From: Chromera velia
Taxonomy: Eukaryota; Sar; Chromeraceae
Assembly (NCBI GenBank): GCA_018398765.1
Contig: JAHBMJ010000667.1
Coordinates: forward strand, 1 to 39,963
Direction of reading: 5' to 3'
Length of the DNA stretch: 39,963 bases
Part shown: in pieces, positions 32,942-39,963 of the stretch
Position numbering within the stretch: the first letter of the stretch is position 1
Layout: every line of letters starts with the position of its first letter
The notes under the pieces: generated by a model
Database searches by the model: none
What the model saw: only the letters and a program-made list of their open reading frames with translations
Told to the model about the DNA's origin: nothing
Position numbers and translations under genes: made by a program

Positions 32942-32957
32942 TGGCAGTAGAGCCTCT
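32942..32957 (+). promoter_or_regulatory. primer-binding site candidate
   Basis: TGGCAGTAGAGCC begins two bases after the 5' LTR, the usual place and TGG start of a tRNA primer-binding site. I did not identify the tRNA. Confidence 0.5.
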
Positions 32958-33045
32958 TTCCAGCCTCAGATAAGGGTGGAGAGAAAAGTTCCAAGTGTTG
33001 CTTCAGACTGAGAATTGCTCTTCCTTCCGTTGGCTCGATACGCTG

Positions 33046-33813
33046 ATGGAAGGTGCGCAGAATGTTGGGGCTCCGGGCATTCCAGAAGTGTTTGGGGCCC
33101 TTGAAACATTGTCTAATTCGATGCGCATCGTTCAGAAAACGCAGGCCTTGCAGGGTCAACAATTGACTTTGCAGGGACAGGCTTTGGAGACACAAGGACA
33201 GGCCATTCAAGCTGTTCAATCAGGTTTTTCTCTATCGTCCCAGGTTTCCCCTCCGATCTTTCAGAGCTCGCCTGCTGGTGTGAGTACTGACATTGGTCCC
33301 GGTCACTGCGCGAGTAAGGTTATGGAGCTTCCCGCTAAGCTGGTGTTCTCTAGCAAGAGGGAGGAGCTTCAAAGATGGCTGAAGGACGTAGAAAACTTCT
33401 TTGAGCTGAACGAGGTGAGAGAATCAAAGAAAATGAAGATGGCGAAAGGCCGGCTACCGGCCTATTTGAAAGAATGGTATGAGAAGTATGAGGAGGAGCA
33501 TGGAGTGTTCTCGAACTGGGAGTCGCTGAAGACTGAACTCACGGAGAGACTGAAGGTGACCATGGAGAGAAGTATCGCTCGGGCAAAGCTTCAGGCACTT
33601 CACTGCACTGAAGCCTTAGGGGTGGAGAAGTACAACGAGGTCTTCTCTCAGTTGGTGGGCCAGCTTCCCCACCTGTGGGAGGAAGACGTTGTCGAGGACT
33701 ACATCAAGGGACTGCCGAACTCCATCGCCCTCGACGTTGCAAAGGCAAAGACACACACACTGTTAGAGACACAGAAGGAGGCAGCCGAGATCGAAGCCTT
33801 CCTCTCCTCCTGA
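33046..33813 (+). CDS. Gag capsid-type protein of the plus-strand retrotransposon
   Basis: First in-frame ATG opens MEGAQNVGAPGIPEVFGALE. Earlier in-frame codons are non-ATG. A Gln-rich coiled segment with repeated QGQ motifs (about residues 30-60) precedes a capsid-like region with LPAKLVFSSKREELQRWLKD, LPAYLKEWYEKYEEEHGVFS and LKTELTERLKVT, the Retrotrans_gag pattern. It ends in TGA. The zinc knuckle lies downstream in another frame, so Gag is probably truncated by a frameshift. Confidence 0.75.
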   Translation: MEGAQNVGAPGIPEVFGALETLSNSMRIVQKTQALQGQQLTLQGQALETQGQAIQAVQSGFSLSSQVSPPIFQSSPAGVSTDIGPGHCASKVMELPAKLVFSSKREELQRWLKDVENFFELNEVRESKKMKMAKGRLPAYLKEWYEKYEEEHGVFSNWESLKTELTERLKVTMERSIARAKLQALHCTEALGVEKYNEVFSQLVGQLPHLWEEDVVEDYIKGLPNSIALDVAKAKTHTLLETQKEAAEIEAFLSS

Positions 33814-33867
33814 GCGAAAGGTGGTGGACACCGAGATTTCCGTCTGCGCGTCCCCGAGAGTGGAGGG

Positions 33868-34119
33868 GTGAGCGGTCAACATAACCAGCCGCTTGTCCCT
33901 GAGGAAAGGCCCGTCCCCATGGATTTGTGTGGGGTCCGTTCGCTTCCACCACCACTCACGCCGGACGAAAGAACCCGTTGCATCCGGGAAGGACGGTGCT
34001 TCCGTTGCCGCTTGTCTGGTTATAGTGCTAATACATGCCCAGGGCCACAGGGCTGGGCAAATTATGACAACTCCCGTGCAGACTCGTGGAGATGGGGGCA
34101 AGGAGGAGAAAGGCAGTAG
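33868..34119 (+). pseudogene. Gag zinc-knuckle part, frameshifted and with His lost
   Basis: The reading PMDLCGVRSLPPPLTPDERT is followed by CFRCRLSGYSANTC (33,997-34,038). The spacing CX2CX4-X-X4C fits a CCHC knuckle, but the His is Tyr (TAT at 34,021-34,023), one C-to-T change. This would weaken zinc and RNA binding. It is out of frame with both the capsid part and pol. Confidence 0.7.
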
Positions 34120-34296
34120 GCACGCGCCGGTGGTAATCCCCAGCAGGGTTCCTCCTTCCAGACGCAGTGGGGGGGGGGACACAGAGACTCGGGCCCTTGG
34201 GGCAGAGGGCGTGGTGGTCGTGGAAAGCATGGAGGTGGCCGTGACGGTGGACGATCTGGAGTCCGGACGATCTACGGGGGCTATGAAGAGGGAGAA

Positions 34297-36942
34297 GTGC
34301 CCCCGACACGTGGTCAGTGTGGTCAGTGCACAGAAATATATGGGGATCTCCAAGAGTTTGACATTCCCATCGAACACATAAATACGTGTGATATAGAGTC
34401 GAATTCTGCTCTCGATTTGTTCTCTGATTTGGACTTTTGTCCAGGGTTGTTTGTATACTCTGGCCGAGTGGCAGGTGTGCTTGTCAGAGTTTTGGTTGAC
34501 TCCGGAGCGGATGATATTTATCTAGATCGCAGATTTGCCTGTGCCCACCGCATCTATGTGTGCAGATTGAGACGACCAACTCCGGTACATGGGGCGTTGA
34601 AAGCTTCGAAGAAGGCGATCAAAACGCGAACGGTTCGGGAGTGTGCGCCCTCTGTACCAGTCAGCATCCAAGGGTACCAAGAGACAGTAGGTGCCATGTT
34701 GGCCGACCTGGAGGAATATGATTTAATTTTGGGAACAAAGTGGGGGCGTGAGTATGAGCCAGAGTTACAGTGGTCGTCTCAAAGTCTGCGTTTTTGGTTC
34801 AAGGGGAAATTGATTTACTGGGTGCCTGATGCAGAGCTTGAAGAGGAGGAGGAATTTTTAGATTGTCTCCCTCTTCTCTCTTCTATGCAGGCACGCCGAG
34901 CAATCTGGAAGGGGGCGGTCTGCCACATTCTGCAGTTGCAGACAAGATCCTCTTCCAGTGAGTTCGGTGCATGTCAGGTTCAAGGGCTTCATAAAATATA
35001 TGAGGGGGAAAAGAATGTGGAGATGAAGGAAAAAGGAAAGGGGTGTAGTGAGACAGTGAATGACTTTCTTTCTTCGCTTCCGGCTGACCATTCTGTTTTC
35101 TCTTCGCCTGATTTGAGTGAGGTGCGTGAGTTTCTTCAAAAACCGTCCGTGCCTGTCGACGTGAAAAGAATTGTGGTAGAGAATGCAACTCTCTTTCCTG
35201 ACTCTCTTTCAGGATTACCTCCGTTTCGGGGCAAGGGGCTGGATTTCAAGATCGATTTGGAACCCGGCCACCCACCCCCAGCTCGCCCACCTTACCGTCT
35301 TTCTCTTGGTGAGTTGGATGAGCTGAGAAAGCAGGTGGATACATATTTGAAACAGGGATTCATTCGTCTATCATGCTCTCCGTATGCAGCTCCAGTGTTG
35401 TTTGTACAGAAGAAAGACGGAAGTATGAGGATGTGTTGTGATTACACAGGACTGAACAGAATTACAATTAAAGACAAACACCCACTCCCTCACCCACAAG
35501 ACCTCATTGATCGGCTGCATGGGGTAAAATTCTTTACTGCACTTGATCTCAGACAGTACTACCATCAAATGAGAGTAAGGGAGGGAGACGTTCAGAAAAC
35601 AGCATTCACGATATGGTATGGAAATTTTGAGTGGTTGGTTGTCTCTTTTGGGTTAACAAACGCTCCACCGGCAGCAATGAGACTCATTCAGTATATATTG
35701 CGTAAGTGTTTGGATCGATACGTGTCGGTTTTCATAGACGATATTTTGATTTATTCGCGGACAAGAGAAGAGCATGTAAGGTATGTGTCTCGGGTTTTGT
35801 TTTTGTTGAGACAAGCGAAATTGTTCGCGAAGCTTTTGAAATGTCATTTTTTTCAAAGAGAGGTTGTTTTTCTTGGATTAAAGATTTCAGAAAAGGGAGT
35901 GAGGCCAGAGAGAAGTAAAATAGAGGAAATTGAGAACTGGCCTATACCAAAGAGCACGAGTGAATTACATTCTTTTCTTGGCTTGGCGTCGTGGGTGAGA
36001 AGATTTATTTTCGAGTTCAGTAAGAAGGCTGCTCCGATGTATCGCTTGCTGAAAAAGAAGGTGAAGTTTGAATGGAAAAAAGAGCAGCAAGCGAGCTTCG
36101 AGACAGTGAAGGAAGCCGTGAAGAAAGTGACAGAATTGTTTGTTCCCGAACCCACCCGCCCGTTTAAGGTCTTTGCAGATGCCTGCGAAAAGACCTCAAC
36201 GCTCGCGGTGGTGTTGATGCAGAAGGACCCACAGGTCGGAATTCTGCGTCCATGTGCCTTCGCGTCAAGAACGATGAGCCTCGCAGAGAAGAACTATCAT
36301 ATCAAAGACAAAGAATTTTTGGCGTGTGTGTTTGCTGTAAAGATTTGGCGTCCGTATGTCTCTTGTACTACTCAAGTGTGGAGCGATCATGAATCTTTAA
36401 AAACGATCACATCGACTGCTGATCAGATGCAAATGTCTCTGCGCATGCATCATTGGGTGATGTTGTTTGATCAGATTGGAATCGTTCCTCGCTATATGCC
36501 GGGATCGAAAAATCGGGTGGCGGATGCATTGAGTAGAAAGCCAGAGGAGAAAAGAGAGACAGAGGCAAATAGAGAAACAGAGGAGAAGAGAGAGACAGAG
36601 GCAAACAGAGAGACAGAGGAGAATAGAGAAACAGAAAAGAAAAGAAAGACAGAGAAGGAAAGAGAAAACGTTGAGGAAAAGAGTGAAGAAGAAGAAGAAG
36701 AAGAAGAAAAAGAAGAAGAAGACAGAGAAAAAAGAATTCTGGCGGGAATAGAAATGAGAGTGGACGTGGATGAAGAGTTCCTGAGAGAGATAAAGAGAGG
36801 ATACAAGAAGGAAACATTCTTTCAGGAACTGTGTGAGGTGCTTAGGCATCCAGAAGAGCCGGTGCCTCGACACTTGAGAATAAGAATTCAATCATTCACT
36901 TTGATGGATGGCCTCCTGTATTTAAGCATGTGTGAGGGATGA
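34297..36942 (+). CDS. Pol polyprotein: protease, reverse transcriptase, RNase H (no integrase)
   Basis: 881 codons open to TGA, with no ATG near the start, so expression would need fusion or frameshift from gag. Protease: VLVDSGADDIYLD (34,498-34,509 for DSGA) and DLILGTKWG. RT: PPYRLSLGELDELRKQVDTY, CCDYTGLNRITI, FFTALDLRQYYHQMR and catalytic FIDD (35,731-35,742). RNase H: KVFADACEKTSTLAVVL, DKEFLACVFAVKIW, WSDHESLK and NRVADALSRK, so the acidic residues are kept. A Glu/Lys/Arg-rich tract (36,541-36,735) follows, then LREIKRGYKKETFFQELCEV and LMDGLLYLSMCEG, which normally precede the integrase zinc finger. Confidence 0.93.
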   Translation: MPPTRGQCGQCTEIYGDLQEFDIPIEHINTCDIESNSALDLFSDLDFCPGLFVYSGRVAGVLVRVLVDSGADDIYLDRRFACAHRIYVCRLRRPTPVHGALKASKKAIKTRTVRECAPSVPVSIQGYQETVGAMLADLEEYDLILGTKWGREYEPELQWSSQSLRFWFKGKLIYWVPDAELEEEEEFLDCLPLLSSMQARRAIWKGAVCHILQLQTRSSSSEFGACQVQGLHKIYEGEKNVEMKEKGKGCSETVNDFLSSLPADHSVFSSPDLSEVREFLQKPSVPVDVKRIVVENATLFPDSLSGLPPFRGKGLDFKIDLEPGHPPPARPPYRLSLGELDELRKQVDTYLKQGFIRLSCSPYAAPVLFVQKKDGSMRMCCDYTGLNRITIKDKHPLPHPQDLIDRLHGVKFFTALDLRQYYHQMRVREGDVQKTAFTIWYGNFEWLVVSFGLTNAPPAAMRLIQYILRKCLDRYVSVFIDDILIYSRTREEHVRYVSRVLFLLRQAKLFAKLLKCHFFQREVVFLGLKISEKGVRPERSKIEEIENWPIPKSTSELHSFLGLASWVRRFIFEFSKKAAPMYRLLKKKVKFEWKKEQQASFETVKEAVKKVTELFVPEPTRPFKVFADACEKTSTLAVVLMQKDPQVGILRPCAFASRTMSLAEKNYHIKDKEFLACVFAVKIWRPYVSCTTQVWSDHESLKTITSTADQMQMSLRMHHWVMLFDQIGIVPRYMPGSKNRVADALSRKPEEKRETEANRETEEKRETEANRETEENRETEKKRKTEKERENVEEKSEEEEEEEEKEEEDREKRILAGIEMRVDVDEEFLREIKRGYKKETFFQELCEVLRHPEEPVPRHLRIRIQSFTLMDGLLYLSMCEG

Positions 36943-37165
36943 GTTAGAGAAGGAGTTAGTAGAAAAGTTAGTGAGCTTCAAGGTGAGAGACAAATTAAGT
37001 AGGCGTGGATAAGCTGGACAAAGGAGGTGATGCTGGGCAGGTGACTGGTTGGATCTGGTCGGTCGTGGCATACTGACGTCCATGCATGTTTCTCAACTGA
37101 TTGATGCAGGCCTGAGTACTCAGCCAAGGAACTGAGCGTGGACGTCAGTTTGGCGGACGGGCATG
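36943..37165 (+). other. short non-coding remnant between pol stop and 3' LTR
   Basis: Only 223 bp, where about 1.2 kb of integrase is expected. A short open reading (DELEKELVEKLVSFK) follows one frame over. No clear polypurine tract borders the LTR (GGCGGACGGGCA precedes it). Confidence 0.6.
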
Positions 37166-37484
37166 TGTGAGGGGCGTGCCTGGGGCTGAGACATTGGGCT
37201 GTACATATGGCGGTACGAGAGGTGCTGCCGGGGCGTGAGCGCGTATAGTATAGGTACCGGGACCGGCTCGGAGACAGCTTACCGCCGGGCCACGAGCGCG
37301 CGCGATCAAATCGATTTTAGTGAAGGCTGCTATAGGATGAGGCCAAATAAATGCAGTTAATGGTTCGAGCAGCCTGGTGCATGAAGTGATCAACAGACTG
37401 TTTGACCGGCTAGATTGAACACTGACGCTTCTAGGTCAGACGTACCTTCAGACCACCTTATAGCATTGTACTGTTCATCTTACA
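37166..37484 (+). repeat. 3' LTR
   Basis: Same length as the 5' LTR (319 bp) and followed by target copy TAAGA. Confidence 0.97.
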
Positions 37485-37489
37485 TAAGA

Positions 37490-37806
37490 GGCACTGGGCA
37501 AAATTGTCGGGAATCGACTTTGGGGCCTCCTGGTGAAAAGAAGGAATGTTGCTCAGGAGGCTAGAAGGGCCAATTCTTGACTGTTTGCAGTATCAACTGC
37601 CAAACCCATCCAAGCAGACCAGCGGTGCAACAAGACTTCACCCTGACACAGACACAAGCTGTCTAGTCTTAAAGGAGGGGAATGGTACGACTTTTACCAC
37701 TAATACTGCTCTGGACAATAAGAAGGAAAGCAAGGCAAGAGGGAATGAACTTGGCCCTCTGCAGATATCTGTGAGCTTTTTGAGGTTTTTTCAGATATTT
37801 TGGTGA
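37490..37806 (+). pseudogene. 3' part of the ORF interrupted by the LTR element
   Basis: Continues the frame of 32,446-32,620: RHWAKLSGIDFGASW, TGA, KEG, then MLLRRLEGPILDCLQYQLPN and further to LRFFQIFW and TGA. The protein-like reading on both sides supports an original ORF of about 160 codons with one premature TGA. Function unknown. Confidence 0.4.
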
Positions 37807-38009
37807 TTTTGAGGGTAACTCCGGAAAGTTGCGGTCAAAATTTCGCCAAATTTGAAATGCCGGGGTCCTGACGATCATTTTGGTAGGTCGCGGGCCTCTG
37901 GGGCCACCGGGGCCGCCAGATAAGGCCATACTGCACGTTTTTGGCTTCGTATGGGGTCCTACCGTTTGATTAAGACCCCCCTCATGTCCCGCCCGCCCAC
38001 GTTCGTGCG

Positions 38010-38764
38010 AAAAAAAAAAAAAATATTAGAAAAAAAATCTAAAACGTTTATATTGCATGCATCTAAATTTTGTCTCCATTTGATTTTTTATTGTGATTAC
38101 TATACTAGCTAGTACAATGTGAAGTCGTCTTCTTACTTTTGTTTTCCTAGCTGTTTTTAGAGAAATGGTCGCACTCCTTGGCTAAGCAGAAGCTAAGCAG
38201 GCCCAAGCCTAGGCCTAAGCTGATGTCACTTCAGTGCATATGACTAGGCATGTAACCAAATTTAATTTGCCGCCCAAAGCTACTGGAATACTTTCAGGGA
38301 GCTAACTAGTTTGAAACACTTTCTACATCAGTGGGTTAACTTACTAATGATTAGTGACTGATTAAGGTAAAGCAATAATCATTAGTAGGTTATTAAATAA
38401 TTTCAATAATGATTACTGACATACTGTTAGAGAAACGCATAATGATTATGAGAAGCACCTAATCAGAACAATCATTATCCATTCATAAGAAACATCTAAT
38501 CAGACTAATCATTATTCACATATTTTTTATGAATATGTATCAATCCAGCCACGCAGCTTCTTTCATCCCTCTTTTCCGCAAAGGAAATCTGGCATAATGT
38601 GAATGCGATCAGCCACCGAGTCAGTTGGAAGAATAGCATACTGTCCAAGCTCAGTATACTTACACTATGGAATTAATTTTGCATGAGGCCATACTTCAGT
38701 TGTGTGGAACTCAAGTTTTTTTCTACAAACGGAGGAAAATGAAATTCGCATTCAATTGGCACAG
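38010..38764. other. no gene recognised; AT-rich with AATGATTA motifs
   Basis: Begins with a poly-A run. From 38,330 to 38,530, AATGATTA and its inverse recur, with a GGGTTAACTTA start resembling the stretch at 23,446-23,520. No coding potential seen. Confidence 0.4.
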
Positions 38765-39963
38765 CTACTGAAGATCTGAACTCAAATCATGAAGCTGCAT
38801 GCCAGGTTGTGGCACAACACTGAAGATAAGACGAAGCCGCCCACCCACAACAGAATCCCCCCCCTGTACATATGGAAGAGACTGCAACGGAACACCCCTG
38901 AACGACGTATAAAGATCACACAGCACGTCATCAAAAACTGCTGTGTTGCTGATCATTCTCCAATGCCCTGAAAACCATGCATAAAAAGAGATGGCTTCTT
39001 CCTTCATGTCATCTACAACCCCCCTCTCAATCTGCTCAGGCTGCGATATACTTTGGAGCATGCATTTCTTCAACGTGTTTTTCTTCTGGAAGACTCTAGA
39101 TCGAAAAACACGCACCCAACACTTTACCTCAATCTCTTCTGCAATTGCCTTCACCTTCTGTTCTCGCTCGTCTGCAGGACCTTAATGTCGTAGCACAACA
39201 GTCAGAAGAAAAGAGGTGAGAAGAGAAGAAATTTTTTTCCCTCCTCCAATCGCGCGCTCTCCAGTGATGGAGAGAGGGAGAGACATTTCCCCAACCAACC
39301 CAAACACCTGTTTCTCCACTCTCTTGCACAGCTCTTTTAACCACCTTCGACGTCTTTCTGCGTCTCTAGATGAAAAAACTTCTTACAGCTGCTCAAGCAA
39401 ATGCATACGGTCACAAAGCGACTTCCTTCCTACAAACTCTTTGGGAGAGATGCATGACAGGAACTTGTACATAGATGAGTGCCCTTTCTCGAAAGCTTCA
39501 GTGCTTCTCGTCAATAATTGCGCATGCTGCCTCACCTGATCTATCATGTGGAAGCCCACATTGTGCGGTTTAATCTTTTTCCCCCCTTCCTTTATCACAC
39601 CCAAATCACTCAAGAGGTTTATCATGCCTTTCTGACTCTTCTTTGCCGCCTGACCAAATGAATTCAGAGCAGTTTCTGTCCAAACTGTCCTACAAAGAGA
39701 ACAAACCACAGAGGCATTTCGAGTGAACACTTCCACTCGCGAGACAGGGACAGGCGGGACGCTTAGGTCGGGGTTTTCTCACTTTCCAAGATTGGCGAGG
39801 GCAAAAAGGGCTGCGCACAGGAATTCTTTTCTCTGCCTCGCTGTGAATCCGTTCCAATTGCTCACGTTATGAAGAGGGATGCCTCCAAGAAAGATAGACA
39901 AATGTAACAGATACCGTTCAATAAAAGCCACGCTTTTTTTTTTGTATCCACGAGGGAAAAAGT
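38765..39963 (-). pseudogene. transposase-like gene, 3' part, cut by window edge
   Basis: Minus-strand exons. A, 39,963-39,783: FFPRGYKKKSVAFIERYLLH, then FTARQRKEFLCAALFALANL. Intron 39,782-39,690 (GTGAGA...TTTGTAG), phase exact. B, 39,689-39,308: IKPHNVGFHMIDQVRQHAQL and STEAFEKGHSSMYKFLSC, then LLEQL, TAA (39,383-39,385), EVFSSRDAERRRRWLKELCK, donor GTGTTT. C, about 39,181-38,765: VKAIAEEIEVKCWVRVFRSR to DDVLCDLYTSFRGVPLQSLP and a TAG. The H-x-x-D-x-(I/V)-R and STEAFEKGHSS segment resembles the C-terminal part of fungal Plavaka/KDZ-type (CACTA-related) transposases. That link is from memory and uncertain. The B-C splice phase is unresolved and TAA suggests decay. Confidence 0.45.

Larger units (their letters stand above)
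32621..37484 (+). mobile_element. Ty3/gypsy LTR retrotransposon, ends complete, integrase missing
   Basis: Two 319-bp LTRs (TG...CA) bound a 4,864-bp element, flanked by the 5-bp duplication TAAGA (32,616-32,620 and 37,485-37,489). Gag, protease, RT and RNase H are present in Ty3/gypsy order. The integrase that should follow RNase H is absent, with only 224 bp between the pol stop and the 3' LTR. It could move only with integrase supplied in trans. Confidence 0.95.
31898..38009. mobile_element. element with 46-bp inverted ends, split by an LTR retrotransposon
   Basis: Positions 31,898-31,943 and 37,964-38,009 are inverted copies (46 bp, one G/A mismatch) beginning CGCACG and containing GTGGGCGGGCGGGACATGAG. 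Without the LTR insertion and one target copy it would be about 1.24 kb. The right flank is a poly-A run, so a target duplication cannot be judged. A GC-rich block resembling ACTGCA...TTTTGGC.TCGTATGGGG sits inside both ends in the same orientation. Confidence 0.65.

Noticed and set aside
36397-36891. Minus-strand Phe/Ser-rich ORFs under pol
   Set aside because: Antisense of the Glu/Lys-rich tract. Pol has clear RT and RNase H motifs.

Overview
This window is eukaryotic nuclear DNA. It has spliceosomal GT-AG introns, LTR and DNA transposons, many simple repeats, and no operon structure. I saw no rRNA, tRNA or CRISPR array. The mix of intron-rich secreted L-domain genes and decayed Ty3/gypsy elements suggests an algal or other protist genome, perhaps chromerid-like, but that is a low-confidence guess. 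About half of the window is recognisable mobile DNA, most of it broken.

Layout. 1-5,600: gene-poor, with degenerate direct repeats and one terminal-inverted-repeat (TIR) element at 1,928-3,187. 5,637-13,326 (minus): the gag-pol interior of a decayed Ty3/gypsy retrotransposon, read right to left as gag, protease, RT, RNase H, integrase, acidic tail. Its integrase is split by a 1,074-bp element with an 8-bp target duplication (6,913-7,986). 13,330-16,540: no gene seen. 16,543-22,476 (plus): an eight-exon secreted protein gene with a signal peptide, Cys-rich CGDG...ECD modules and receptor-L-domain-like leucine-rich blocks. Splice sites are well preserved, but exons 2, 3, 5 and 6 carry in-frame stops and frameshifts. 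Intron 3 is mostly a CAGT tetranucleotide array. 22,780-23,190: a 39-bp tandem repeat. 23,913-25,528: an AATG array containing a TIR element, which in turn contains a hAT element. 26,217-27,718: a third element with an 8-bp target duplication, carrying an unidentified decayed coding stretch. 28,043-29,164 (plus): a 373-codon ORF for a possible multi-pass membrane protein. 30,160-31,023: twelve copies of a 72-bp minisatellite. 31,898-38,009: an element with 46-bp inverted ends, disrupted by a complete-ended Ty3/gypsy element (32,621-37,484) that keeps both LTRs and a 5-bp target duplication but lacks integrase. 38,765-39,963 (minus): the 3' part of an intron-bearing transposase-like gene that runs off the right edge.

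A theme links the region. The two LTRs differ at 16 of 319 positions and every difference is a transition. Most inactivating changes elsewhere (Gln-like positions now TAG or TAA, zinc-finger His now Tyr) can also be explained by single C-to-T or G-to-A changes. This suggests deamination-driven decay. A stop-codon reassignment is a much less likely alternative, and the long intact pol and gag ORFs argue against it.
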